The notes below the pieces were generated by a model. It made no database searches, was not told where the DNA came from, and saw nothing but the letters and a program-made list of their open reading frames with translations. From Madurella fahalii (taxonomy: Eukaryota; Ascomycota; Sordariomycetes; Sordariales), in contig CM056874.1 in assembly GCA_029876055.1 (NCBI GenBank), positions 5,518,001 through 5,582,000 of the forward strand: a stretch of DNA of 64,000 bases, written 5' to 3'. The translations under genes and the position numbers were made by a program. Numbering within the stretch: position 1 is the first letter of the stretch; each line of letters opens with the position of its first letter. Positions 35,988 through 46,581 of this stretch are shown one piece after another.

Positions 35988-38373
35988 ATGGCTTTCCCAC
36001 GACATCCGTCGCCAGATGTGCAGTTCCCAATTGTGCTCATTCCCGATGTCGATGACGAAAGCATGGACTCGGACACGGAGCCCGAGTTGGAGACCCGGAA
36101 TAAGACGCCGAGGGACCGCGACGAACCGCAGACAGCCCCGGCGCCGGAACACCCGATCACCTCCATGCAGCAAGCCTTTGCCGAGTCCTTGATAGAAGCC
36201 ACGCACGGCGACGTCCCGCCAAAACCAAAATTACGAACAGGTGATGCCAAAGCGAGGCGGGAGGAGCTGCTTGACCAGGGCAAACCGGACGCCCCCCCGA
36301 CGGCACTATGGCGTCGTCGGCCGGGCCAGAAAACCCACGAGTTATGCAGGCTGATGGCTCAGATCTCATTCGGGGTCTATCTGCTGCTGAATGGCATGGC
36401 CAACAGCCAGATTCTGGTTGTCTCCATCTTGCAAGGGCACATCGACGAGGTGGACGAGTTCCTCGAGACGACATTGGAGGACTTAGACTTGGCGAGCAAG
36501 GACATGAAGGACCGAATCGAGCACTTGAGGCTCCCTATGGATAACATAGGAGTATTTGAGCGAATGTTGGAGGATCGCAACTTTCGCCTGCAGATTCTCG
36601 AGGGCAACCAGAAGATCGAACACATCCTCGCCCGTACTCGGGTCGCGCTTAAGCAGACCATGCAAGACCTCGCGGAAGGCCTCACGGCAACCAGGGACTT
36701 TACCATCTATCTGGCCGAGCAGCAACATGGGCATTGGCGACAGGAGCGACCCGACGTGATTGACATATTTGACGCCATGAAGGGGAACACGGACGGGTGG
36801 TTCAACGCCTTCATGGATCTGCAAGCTAAAGGAAGCTCACTAAACGCTCTGATTGTCAGGCTGGCCGGGGTTGTCTCGGAGATGGAACGGAGGGCAGGTG
36901 AAGTCAGCCGCAGGACTCGGGTATGTCGACTTACCCGTAAACTCTACGCCCTTCCGTTGCTAATCGAGTCAATAGTTCAGTGTCGAGCCTTACACATCCC
37001 CCAAGCATAGCCCTCGACCGTCGGACGCGTCCTCAGCCACAACCCCTCCGAGTTCACCGCCAAGGAAGGTACCAAACTCGCCTCCTCGGCTGTCGTTACG
37101 ACTAAGCACAATAAACACGGTCGCTGCTTCTGAGGCGTCCTATTTCGATCTATCAATCGGCCTTGAAAGTCAACCGGCGACGGTGCAGAGCGTGACAGGT
37201 GAGGACGATCAGAAAAGACAAGAAGGAACAGCGCCCCAATCCCCAACAGGTTTGGTCTCGAGCTCTCCATCACCGTCGCCTCCTCGGTGCCCCCCGGCTC
37301 GAAATCCGCGACGACTCTCCGAAAGGCCAGCAGCACTATTAGATGCCCCTAAACTAGAAACGCCTGAAGAAAAGGATGAGGAAGACGAGGAGAGTACCCT
37401 CTATATCTTGCAACCGAGGACCTACACACCTCAGCCGCCGTCGCCGTCGCCCCAGCCTTCGCCTCGCATTATCGATGAGCGGCCCAAAACAGCCACGGAC
37501 ACCAATAGGCCAAGAACAGCGTCTCCGGTTTCTTCTGTTGAATTAACGGCGCCGCTGAACCTCGAACCGCCTAAGCCGCGGGCCGAGCAGGTCTTGTCGA
37601 AACCGCAGGCATACCGACCGAGAGTGGTTGAGATCGGCGCGAGGACGGATCCGAAGCACAGCCCGAGGCGAAACCCGCGACCGGATCCCCCGCCTGTGCG
37701 CAGGCCAGATCCGGCTCTGGCGCCGGAGCCGGTTGTAGAACCGGAGCAGGAACCGGAAACACAGGCGCGGCAGAGGACCTCTCTTCGGGAGCGTATCTCG
37801 CTGAAAACAAATCTCCCGGAATCCATTCATGTTCCTCCACCGAATGCGCTAGAGCGTCAGCGGCCGTTGCAGCCGGCGCCCCGGCTTTACCAGGCTCCTG
37901 ATTCGGCATACGGGTCCGATATGGAGCGGCCTCCGATCAACTCGATAGCATCCATGAACTCTTCTCTTGCGGATTTCGTCCCGCCGTTTGCTCACCCGGG
38001 CGTGATCCCCTCGCCGCATTCTGATCGGCAATTCTTCCGCCCGGTACAGGCCAACCCGTATTCGCCCCTGCAGCAGAGACCGCACACATCTGGAACTGTT
38101 GGGCCCCACCACTTCCCACCACCCGCGCGCAACATTCCCTCAGCGATGGGAATGAGCATAATGAGTAATGGGACTACGATGACTAATGCGACGGGGAAGA
38201 CACTGAAGAAGAAGCGCAGCGCGTTTGGGTGGTTGAAAAAGGCCTTCTCTTTAGACGAAGAGGAGCGGGCGGCGTTTGAGCAAAGGAAGAGGGAGCAAGC
38301 GGCCAATCCGTACTATGACAGCAGGACTCCCCAGTTTTTAGACGGCAAACGCATCCACCCGCGTCCGGCGTAA
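35988..38373 (+). CDS. Uncharacterised coiled-coil protein
   Basis: I do not recognise a named family. Exons: 35988-36920 and 36976-38373 (55-nt intron, GTATGT donor, TTGCTAAT branch, AATAG acceptor), giving 776 aa. The ATG sits in a good fungal context (CACCATGG). Residues 1-110 are polar and acidic. Residues ~115-305 are strongly helical with heptad-like character (LMAQISFGVYLLLNGM, then a long E/D/L-rich coiled coil, about 140-250), and this is the probable functional domain. The middle (about 310-640) is proline/serine-rich and disordered, with PSPSPQPSPR-like runs. The C-terminus has a compact basic block, KKKRSAFGWLKKAFSLDEEE, and ends near residue 776. It could be a cytoskeleton- or membrane-associated scaffold, but no function is claimed. 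Confidence 0.8.
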
Positions 38374-38688
38374 CTAGGACCGGCCAGGCGGCCTAGTCAT
38401 GCCGGTTTCCGACCCGGTCCCTAAAATAGGGTTCGGGAAGTTGGTACCGAACATACCAGCATGTCCGGCCCGTTTCGGCTGATATGAAACCGATCCCAGC
38501 CCCCCCAGTACCGTTAATGCGTTCCGGGATCTCGGGGGTGGCCCGTCGGTTTCTTTCTTGATCTTCTTCCCGTCTGACAGCCGGCGAGTTACATTTTGGG
38601 CCATATACGAGATATTCAGCTCGCGCGGACCATACTGGAGCCCGCGGATGGTGGGCGAGCTAGATGTTGGCTGTCTCCTTTTGGCCAT
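38374..38688 (-). CDS. Possible small hypothetical protein (104 aa)
   Basis: An intact ATG-started minus-strand frame in the gap between the coiled-coil gene and the URI gene. The ATG at 38688 is in the favourable context AACATGGCC. The peptide is basic, begins MAKRRQPTSSSP, and has a plausible ordered segment (GPRELNISYMAQNVTRRL) and a GTNFPNP stretch. It starts 364 bp upstream of, and divergent from, URI. Its 3' end abuts the coiled-coil stop codon, so its transcript would be antisense to that gene's 3' UTR. There is no family resemblance I can name. It may be a real small gene, a terminal exon or chance. Confidence 0.25.
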   Translation of the reverse strand: MAKRRQPTSSSPTIRGLQYGPRELNISYMAQNVTRRLSDGKKIKKETDGPPPRSRNALTVLGGLGSVSYQPKRAGHAGMFGTNFPNPILGTGSETGMTRPPGRS

Positions 38689-39052
38689 GTTAGCCACGCC
38701 GCTGCTGTCTCCCCCTCTGTTTCTTCACTACATGTACATGTACTTTTGTATTGGAATTTCAGGCTCCTGGAGAAGGGAACCAGGATTGCATAGCGAGGCA
38801 AAGCAGGAGTTTCTTGTACTGTTACTGTATATTCATTAAAAAGTAATGAGCGTCGATACAAGGAACATGCGAAGACCTCGGCGTTTTCGCCCGAATTGCA
38901 AGGGTCTCCTGAGCACAATTGGTGTCGGGAGTGGGTATCTTCGCACTGTATTGTTTACGTAAACTAGTTGAACGAACTTTTTCTTACACCATGAAGCTTC
39001 CCCGGTTTTTTTTTTTTATCCTCTTCCTCCACTCTCTCCTCACACGGCCACA
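38689..39052. other. URI upstream region
   Basis: A 364 bp stretch with a T13 run (39005-39017) followed by a C/T-rich leader just before the URI start codon, typical of a fungal core promoter. Confidence 0.45.
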
Positions 39053-40843
39053 ATGTCGCAGCTAAAGGACCATCTTTCCGACCTCGACCGGCATGTGCAA
39101 CTTCTCGAAAGCAAGGTAAATCAGCTGCGGGCGTCTTTGAATCACTGGCAGCAATGGTACCTAGAGTACTCGGCGCTCAAGGAAGAGGTTGAACAGTTGC
39201 CCAAGGACACGCCTCCACTCGAGGATCTCCGCCGCATTCGCCGTGACTTTGACAGCAAACTGCTCACCAAAAAGGAGGTCAACGAGATCCTGGGCAAGAA
39301 TGATCTCAGAGACACCGAGCGCATCATTAGCATGCTCTTGCGGCGCATGGATTATGTCGAGCAGAACATAGCCTCGCTGACAAAACTCCTCGAGAGCGAG
39401 GAGAACAAACTCGCCGCCGCGAGCGTTGTCGCGCAGCCTGATGCTGGGACCGACGAGGAGAGCGGCTTACCAATCACCGACATCATTGAGGAGCTGGACG
39501 AGGACGACAATGTTGTCAATTTCCGGCTTCAGAGCGGCGGTGACATCCAGCCACAGGTCGTCGAGGCCCTCAAGAAGGTCGGCATTCACGATCTTCCCGA
39601 GACCGAGGCAGACTTGCCCCGGAGCGAGAAAGCGCCTGCAACTAGCGCAAACGTGGATGAGGCCAAGAAAGAGTCAACGCCGGTTCCTAGCCCTGAATCC
39701 GCCCCAGATGTTGAACCTCCCAGCGCCAGAAAGACGGTCTCCTTTGCCCAAGATACAAAGCCTGGCCATGAAGCCTCCGAGGCCCGTGCGTCACCCGCAG
39801 CGCAGACCTTGGAACGGCTCATGCAAAAGGCCAAAGAGCAAGAAGCGATGGACATGTCGTCGGCAGTCATCCCGGAAAATGAGTCGCCAGAAGAGAGCCA
39901 GTTGCGCCGCGACATGCTCGAGTACAGCATGTCGGAAATCGGCCCGGTAGTGGCCGAGCTGCAGCTGGAAGAGGATCATTCCGACGATGACGGCGTGGAC
40001 TGGGACGGCACTGACGACGGATTCGAGGATGAGGACGAGGATGAGGATGACGATACCGAGGACGAACTCGGGCGCTCCAAGCGCAGTGTCATCACCCCAG
40101 ACTACATCAAGCGCATGCAGGAGCTTGAGAAACGTCTGGGAGTCCAATCCGCTTTTACAGTTGGCCGAACGGAGACCGAACCGAAGAAGCCTGATGAGGG
40201 TATCGGCCGGATAGCGGTGGTTGGAGAGTCCGATTCGCCTACCGCTACTTCGACAGATGCGCCTCGACAGAAGAAGAGCGTCAGCTTCGCTTCCAAGCTC
40301 GATATAGCTCCGGACTCTGCTCCCCGGCCGACCCCCAATTCGAAACCAAAGATGCGGAAAGTCGAGCCTGTCAACGACGTCGTGGAGAAGACAGACATTG
40401 AGACGTTGGCGGAACCCGAGGAAGCCCCCAAGCGGGTGTCGAGGTTCAAGAAAGAGCGGGCTGCCACCGCATCTACTTCACCAGCAGCTGCTAAAGCAGT
40501 CCCGCCCGGCCCACACCAGCTTCGCGCCGCTCTTGTGCAGGACCGCACCGTCCCCCCAGCGGAGCCTACCCCTCCAGAAGACCAAACTCTGGCCACCACT
40601 ATCGTCGAGCGGCCTGTTGCCTCGGAAGCGGCAGAGCCGGACGAAATGGATGATGCGTTGCTGTATCAAGCTGCGGCGGTTGAGTACAACCGCTTGCGGA
40701 ATCAGTTGATCCAGAAGCAAGGCGGCTTCGTGCAAGACGAGGCTCAAGCAGACGAGTCCGGGCGCGTCCCTCTTGATGAGGAATTGGGCGGTCCAAAGCG
40801 GATGAGCAAGTTCAAGGCCGCTCGGTTGGCCAAACTGCAATAA
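39053..40843 (+). CDS. BUD27: Prefoldin-like URI1/Bud27 homologue
   Basis: Unconventional prefoldin implicated in RNA polymerase assembly through RPB5 and in translation/TOR signalling in other eukaryotes. Single exon, 596 aa. The N-terminal prefoldin alpha-type coiled-coil pair spans about 1-120 (LDRHVQLLESKVNQLRASL ... LEDLRRIRRDFDSKLL ... MDYVEQNIASLTKLL). The middle contains the short Ser/Thr-rich RKTVSFAQDTK and QKKSVSFASKL motifs, and an acidic stretch (D/E-rich, about 305-345). The C-terminal ~130 residues match the DUF3835-like tail found in fungal URI proteins (DDALLYQAAAVEYNRLR, then RMSKFKAARLAKLQ). The start is the ATG at 39053 in the CACAATG context. Confidence 0.87.
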   Translation: MSQLKDHLSDLDRHVQLLESKVNQLRASLNHWQQWYLEYSALKEEVEQLPKDTPPLEDLRRIRRDFDSKLLTKKEVNEILGKNDLRDTERIISMLLRRMDYVEQNIASLTKLLESEENKLAAASVVAQPDAGTDEESGLPITDIIEELDEDDNVVNFRLQSGGDIQPQVVEALKKVGIHDLPETEADLPRSEKAPATSANVDEAKKESTPVPSPESAPDVEPPSARKTVSFAQDTKPGHEASEARASPAAQTLERLMQKAKEQEAMDMSSAVIPENESPEESQLRRDMLEYSMSEIGPVVAELQLEEDHSDDDGVDWDGTDDGFEDEDEDEDDDTEDELGRSKRSVITPDYIKRMQELEKRLGVQSAFTVGRTETEPKKPDEGIGRIAVVGESDSPTATSTDAPRQKKSVSFASKLDIAPDSAPRPTPNSKPKMRKVEPVNDVVEKTDIETLAEPEEAPKRVSRFKKERAATASTSPAAAKAVPPGPHQLRAALVQDRTVPPAEPTPPEDQTLATTIVERPVASEAAEPDEMDDALLYQAAAVEYNRLRNQLIQKQGGFVQDEAQADESGRVPLDEELGGPKRMSKFKAARLAKLQ

Positions 40844-41489
40844 TAGTCCCAGCAGGTCCCGTTTCTCGCCAAGAGGGGTGTCTCATAGTCGATGACCAAT
40901 CGAACTATACAGCGTCCCAAAACCTCCCCCCTGATCCTGATCTTGATATTCCGTGATCGACTGCATCACGTCTCATTGCCCCGCTCTCTTTTAGTTCGTT
41001 CTTGTCTCTTGACTAACCGGGCAGAGTGCCTGCCCCTGGCCGGTCCGCATAACAGATCAGTGCCACCAAGTTGGCGTAATGAACGGAACGCTCAATATCT
41101 GACAATTGATGGTTTGCAGCTCTCCATCTGCATCCGCATTACTCGCGATTCCAAGAACAAGCTGATGGGCTCTCTGACGCCTCGACCCTTGGCAAAATAC
41201 CCCGTGGTCTCGGCGATTCGTTTCACTCCTCACATTTATTTTACAGGCCGTAGATGATAACCGCAATAGAATTCGATGTCCTACTTTGTGCCTGGTTATT
41301 TTGTTGTCTTGTGGGCAACACGCCATGCGTGACTGCGTTCTCCCCTATATTAACATACTAAACAATTCCTTAGGATACCCGTTCCCAGCAACCGTAATAG
41401 CTATCTTTCAAAGTCTTACGCGTACAAACCAGAAACTCAAACCCACAATTTCCGCGTCCCTTTTCCCCGCCCAATGTTTTTTTTTTTTT
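40844..41489. other. Convergent 3' intergenic region
   Basis: A 646 bp region shared by the URI and NudC 3' ends, with AT-rich runs and a T15 run next to the NudC stop (41476-41490). No gene seen. Confidence 0.45.
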
Positions 41490-42180
41490 TTAATTAATCT
41501 TTGCCTTGCTAAAATCCATCTCAGGGTGCTGCTCCTGGAATTTCTTTAGAATCTCCATCTTCTTCTGCTCCTCGCTCGTCGGCAGCCCCAGCTCCTTCTG
41601 CCGCTGGTCGTACATCATCTTCTCCACCATGCCCCGCGTCTCCCCGTCCAGGTCGGACAGCTTGCTGTTCTCAGGCACGATCTTGGTCACGTCGATCTTG
41701 GGGGCGCTCGTCACCACGTGCGCCCACCACTCCATCTTGTTGGCCTTGTCCAGGTGGATCTCGATGACCTTGCTCGCGCCGTCGGCGCCCGTCGTCAGCG
41801 TCCACGTGCTGTCGTCGGGCCGGATCGCGTGCGGGAACGTCCCCTCCAGGATCGGCGCCTGCCCCTTGACCCCCGCCGTGATGCCCGTCTTGGTGAACGA
41901 CACGGCCAGGTCGCGCCCCTTGAGGTTCCCCGGCACCGTGATGGCCACGTCCAGGTCGCCGATCGTCTGCGTCCACTTGTACGGCAGCGCCGCTTGCTCT
42001 GCTTGCTCCTTGGCCCGCGCCGCGGCCTCTTCGGCGGCGGTCGGCTCTGTTGGGTGGGAGAGAGGTGGTTAGAAGCGGTTACCCTGAGGGGAAGGAGATG
42101 CGCGGGGCAAGGGAGGGATGCGTTGAGTCGTGAGTGTTTTGAGATGGGAACCAAGTCGGGAACGTACCCTTATCAGTCAT
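41490..42180 (-). CDS. nudC: Nuclear movement protein NudC (CS domain)
   Basis: Cytosolic co-chaperone of the dynein/NudF pathway, required for nuclear migration in hyphae. Exons (minus): 42180-42168 (13 nt, MTDK plus one base) and 42046-41490, giving 189 aa, close to the size of the Aspergillus protein. The short first exon is joined by GTACGT...CAACAG to EPTAAEEAA, with the codon GAG formed across the junction. The CS/p23-like domain runs about residues 25-115, starting at [17 protein letters not shown] and including [17 protein letters not shown]. The conserved C-terminus has [18 protein letters not shown] followed by [20 protein letters not shown]. The family call is firm. Confidence 0.93.
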
Positions 42181-42763
42181 TTTGGGCTTGGTGTTGTTTG
42201 CTTGTTTGTTGGGTGCTGTTTGCGTTGGGGTATATTGCCTGCTAGACGCACCGCAACGGAGATGCTCTTGCTACAACAAGTCTTTCGAAATTCATGGAAA
42301 GTGAGCTCAAGCAAGAAGCTCGTGGTGGGGCAACGCTTTTCAGCCCCTCCCTGCCCCGCATTCCCTAAGCTACCAGCCCCACACCGCGAAGCATGCCCAG
42401 CAAGGCCCAGAAGCTTCGCAGCCCAAGTTTCTGTAACGTATGTACTGACTGTACTTGGCTACATACATGTAAGGTACAGCACCTAAGGTACGTTAACCTC
42501 TCCAAGTTACAACACCAGTTCTCGTAATGCTCGGCTGATGCATCGGCAAGTAGAACAACAAGCTGTATCAAAACCGATGCATAAATATATATAGAGGAGT
42601 TGGAAGCAAAATTTACAACCCAGCTCTCACCAATCCGAATTGCAAGCCCTGAGCTCATCACCCAGCAATTTTATCGGCCTCGGTCAGTATAACGCAGGCC
42701 GTTCATTATTTGGATTGGGTTTAAGATTCCTCGTAGTCTTCTACTGGGCCCTCAGTCTTGATT
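42181..42763. other. NudC upstream / 3' flank of next gene
   Basis: A 583 bp tandem spacer on the minus strand: NudC promoter on its left, terminator of the uncharacterised gene on its right. It contains a TATATATA-like stretch near 42586-42594. No gene seen. Confidence 0.45.
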
Positions 42764-43815
42764 CTACAATTTGCGAGGGCGTCCCCAGCAGACTTTGGCA
42801 GCCTCCCACAGCTTGTCATGGATATCACAAGGTCGGTGGGTTTCCTGGCCCCATCTCCACTGTTTCTCGTTTCCGTGCTCGACCACGAAGCGTCGAACGA
42901 GTTCCACACATTCTTTCTCGGTTTTCTCGTTGCCATCCTTGTCGAAGACGATGGTGTCATTGTCCCTCACTCCCAGCTTCTTCACCAAGATTAGGTTGTG
43001 TTTGGCAGGCTGCCATTTGATCATGCCGTTGAACTTCGCCCGGCCATTCTCAAACGACCTGGATTGGAGTTCGGTCAGTTTGGCATCATCGTGCGATCAG
43101 GGACCCGTGCCATACCTAAACAAACAGAGCGGTTCGAATGTTTTCTTGATATCCAGCAAGCAGATCTCCATACACCTGTGAAGAGTGATCTCGTCTCCCG
43201 ATACTTTCTAGAAACAAGCTGTCAGCTCATTCTTGCCATGGCAAGACCCAGAGAGATCCATTCCGAAAAGACTGCAGGAACTTGATGAGCTTGTATTGTA
43301 CCTGCTGACGTTCCCCTCGGTTGTTGTCTCTCTCAAACTTGGACTTCCCGTTCACCCACTTCCCTGCAGGCTGCCCTCCTTCTTCATCTAAAGTAAGCCA
43401 CTCTTCGCCGTCCTTCAAGACGAGGACTTCGACCGCCGAGCTCGAATCGATCAAGATACCGGTCTTGGCGCAGCGGGCTACGCGGTGGCCGTTGAGGTCA
43501 TAGAACTTGAAGTCAAACGATGCCGCGTCATACTCCTGGAGTTGCCTCACGACCCTCAGGGTGAAGGACGTGCAACGACCGGAGGTCCACCAAGTCCGAG
43601 TGAAAGATAGGGACTTGTCTTCCTTGATTATATCTCCGAGAGGTGCATCCTTGAGGGACCAGGGGTTTCTTAGGGCCGCGTCCCAGGAGAGATTGGACTT
43701 GCTGACGAGATAATCGATCTGAAGGAGATTGGGAGTATGGTGTGGAGACAAACGCGTCTTCCCACCAGTGTTGGGCTTGCTTTCGAAGATGTTCAAGGTC
43801 GTACCCCGACATCAT
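42764..43815 (-). CDS. Uncharacterised protein; first exon uncertain
   Basis: I recognise no named family. Three 3' exons are clear on the minus strand: one ending at 43305 (...NNRGERQQ, donor GTACAA), a middle exon about 43209-43114 (KVSGDEITLHRCMEICLLD...), and the last exon starting about 43063 and ending with TAG at 42764. Each junction is in frame with consensus sites (TTTCTAG, AATCCAG). The main exon encodes LSWDAALRNPWSLKDAPLGD, an FDFKFYDLNGHRVARCAKTG segment and a Lys/Glu-rich region, and looks like a soluble cytosolic protein of about 260-300 aa. No ATG exists in the main-exon frame. The likely start is the ATG at 43815 (MMSGYD...), joined by a short intron ending at CTCGTCAG; the donor is ambiguous (GTACGA or GTTTGT). 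Confidence 0.6.
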
Positions 43816-44773
43816 CACAAGATATTCAGGAAGGACTGGGTGTGTGGTCAGAGTAAGGTTCTATGCGCTGTGGGAAGCGAAGGCGATATAGTCATATATT
43901 AATATAGGCAATGTGAGAGTACCCCAGCGGTCTGATGTTTTAACGGAGATCAATCATCATCCTATTAGACAGCGGCTGCCTAGCAGACTTCATTAGTTCT
44001 TTAGGTTCTATCAAGACCAACCACACAAGTCTGGCGGCCGTCTTGAGTGGCTTGGGATTGTGAGCTCTTGCAGGTTAGGCTCTGATGCATGGCGACTTCG
44101 ACGTTCAGCATTGCGGTTGTATCCGGCATCGATGCCCTGACAATCACATTGTGATGCTGGGGCAATCGAGATCGATATGCTAGAAATTTGAACTCCAAGT
44201 TTCGGTTATTACCAAACCACAACCTTGATGCTAACTATCTGCGCTCCGTTGTTGAGACACAAGCGTTTCAAGAGGTCAAGCTGGTCAGCGCACGCCGCAA
44301 TGCGTACATTGATGCCCAATCGGTCACTGCTTGTGAACCAGTTTCTCAGTCAACTGGTTACCGAATGTAGATTGCAGAAAGGAGACAAAAAGAAAGTCTG
44401 ACGGACCGGGGGCTTAAAATATGTATCAACTACAGCTGACTTTGCGGTTAACCCGCTAGACCTGGAGCTGTGGCAGGGGAGACAAGGTGGGCTTCGGACC
44501 TGCGCTTCTGATTGGAGGAAGCGGTGGATTGCATGCGGCCAACGGCAGCCTCGAAAGCCAGCCGGAGTTCAATATAGGGGTTAGGGTTATAGGCAGAAAT
44601 GGGGTGTTTGTAGTTCGAGGCGAATCATCTTCAGGAAGCCACCTCTGCCACCCTTCAACCGCTTCAACGGTGAAGCAGCAACCCCGAAGAAAGACCACCA
44701 GACCCCGCTAAACAACTACGAAACAACGCCGTCTGCAACAAAAGGCGATCAAAACCACTAATACGGCTTTACC
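43816..44773. other. Divergent intergenic region
   Basis: A 958 bp shared upstream region of the uncharacterised gene and TFB3. Several short open frames occur without recognisable features. I see nothing else. Confidence 0.4.
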
Positions 44774-45901
44774 ATGTCGCGCAAAGCGGCACCGGGTCCG
44801 CGCAATGCCGTGGGCGGCGGCTCGTCGGCCTTGCCCGTCCTCACCTCGGACGACATGTGCCCGGTGTGCAAGACGATCCGCTACCTCAACAAAGACATGG
44901 AGTTCCTGATCAACCCAGAATGCTACCACTCGATGTGCGTCAACTGCGTCAACCGCCTCTTCAACGACGGGCCCAACCAGTGCCCCTACGCGGGCTGCCA
45001 CCGGACGCTCCGGCGCAAGGGCTTCCGGTCGGCCTTCTTCGGGGACCTGTCGGTGGAGCGCGAGGTCGACATCCGCCGCCGCGTCGCCGCCGTCTTCAAC
45101 CAGGCCGAGGACGACTTCGAGACGCTGCTCGACTACAACAACTACCTGCAGATGGTCGAGGACCTGACCTTCGACCTCGTCTCGGGGACCGACGCCAAGC
45201 GCCGCGAGGCCGAGGCCACGCTGCAGCGGTGGGAGGCGGAGCACAAGGCCGACATCGAGCGCAACCGCAAGGCCGGGCGCGAGGCCGACGAGCAGTCGCG
45301 CCGGCGGCTGGCGGCCGAGCGGGAGGCGGCGCGGCAGCGGCGCGTCGAGGCCATCCGCGAGGCCGAGGAGGAGCGCCTCGAGCGCGAGCGCAGCCGCGAG
45401 ATGGAGCTGGACAGCCTTGCTCAAGGCGAAGCCGCCGCCGCCGCCGCGGCGGCGCAACAGCAGCAGCAACAACAACAGCGGGTGCAGCTCAAGAAGCGCG
45501 GGCAGGTGAACCGAGTGGTCGAGACGGCGGCCAACGCGGCCTTGGCGACGACCGACGTCGGCCGGCTGTCGATCCGCGGGCTCAAGGAGAAGAAGAAGCC
45601 GCCCGCCGCGCCCGAGTGCCCCTACGACCCCTTTGGCGGCATGGACTTCGTCCCGAGCCGGTACAAGGTGCGCGCCGGGCTCACCCACCCGGGCATCGAC
45701 AAGTACCGCCACGACCCGGCGCACATCACGGGCGGGTACAGCTTTGACGAGTACGTGGACCGGGTCATGTACGAGGCCTTTGCGGGGCTGGGCGTCTTTA
45801 TCGAGGACGAAAAGGAGGCGGGCATTGGCCTGTCTGCTGGGGAGGTGGCTACCATTAGCGCCGGAATTGCCGCTGTTGGTGACAAGATGGAGCTTGATTG
45901 A
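44774..45901 (+). CDS. TFB3: TFIIH/CAK subunit TFB3 (MAT1)
   Basis: Assembly factor of the CDK-activating kinase, tethering Kin28/Cdk7-cyclin to core TFIIH in the nucleus. Single exon, 375 aa. An N-terminal C3HC4 RING finger starts at C29-x2-C32 (CPVCKT), continues through CYHSMCVNC and ends at CPYAGC (about residues 29-75). It is followed by the conserved TLRRKGFRSAFFGDLSVERE. A long, strongly charged coiled coil covers about 95-215, and an alanine/glutamine run about 218-235. The C-terminal MAT1 region (YDPFGGMDFVPSRY, then YSFDEYVDRVMYEAFAGLGV) lies at about 280-340. The start is ATG 44774 in the ACCATGTC context. The 442-codon open frame on the opposite strand is a GC-codon shadow. Confidence 0.96.
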   Translation: MSRKAAPGPRNAVGGGSSALPVLTSDDMCPVCKTIRYLNKDMEFLINPECYHSMCVNCVNRLFNDGPNQCPYAGCHRTLRRKGFRSAFFGDLSVEREVDIRRRVAAVFNQAEDDFETLLDYNNYLQMVEDLTFDLVSGTDAKRREAEATLQRWEAEHKADIERNRKAGREADEQSRRRLAAEREAARQRRVEAIREAEEERLERERSREMELDSLAQGEAAAAAAAAQQQQQQQQRVQLKKRGQVNRVVETAANAALATTDVGRLSIRGLKEKKKPPAAPECPYDPFGGMDFVPSRYKVRAGLTHPGIDKYRHDPAHITGGYSFDEYVDRVMYEAFAGLGVFIEDEKEAGIGLSAGEVATISAGIAAVGDKMELD

Positions 45902-46581
45902 GGGCAGAAGAAAGTTCGTAATTGGGTTTCTGGCAGTATTTACCTGTTGTATGCATAGCGTCGGCGTTGATATGGGTAAAGGGGTGTTAGACTGGGAGAA
46001 AGGGTGCAACAGAGGGGGTTCAAATCGGTACGGCAAAAGGGGCGTTACTCATGAGTTATTTTCTACGGTCTCTTTTTCCTCTTCATATTTCGAACACTGG
46101 TTAATTGCCCTCACCGTCGTTGGATAGGTAATGGATAAACCATACCGATAGCAGCGAAAGAGTAAGAAATTAGATTTTACAGCGAGAGCTACGCTTGCCA
46201 GAACACAGGCATTCTACTGCTTATCCCATCGTACCCCACCTCAAGCCTAGATCCCTAGCCACTTGCAACCGCTATTCGAAGGAGAGACTCCGCTTACGAG
46301 TCCGAAACCGCGTCCCGCAACCGGCTTCTGCCGACTTCCCGTAGGAACAGTTGTCCCCAGATCCGACCGCCTGGAACAAAAAGCCAACAGAAAAAAACAA
46401 GACCTATGTTAAAACGCCGCGCTAAATGCTTTGCCAAATGAATGAACACTGAATACTATCAGATTTTTGGTGCTGCTTGCCCCAGGTCATTCTCTCGGCG
46501 TGCTAGTCCGGAGAGCAGGCATAAGTTGTGCGAGAGACAAATAACCACCGAATAGTGATCCGAACAAACAGACGTTATCTC
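45902..46581. other. Convergent 3' intergenic region
   Basis: A 680 bp region between the convergent TFB3 and AP180 genes; AT-rich patches, no gene seen. Confidence 0.45.

Noticed and set aside
44708..46036. 442-codon minus-strand open frame across TFB3
   Set aside because: GC-rich codon shadow; the plus strand encodes a complete RING/MAT1 protein.
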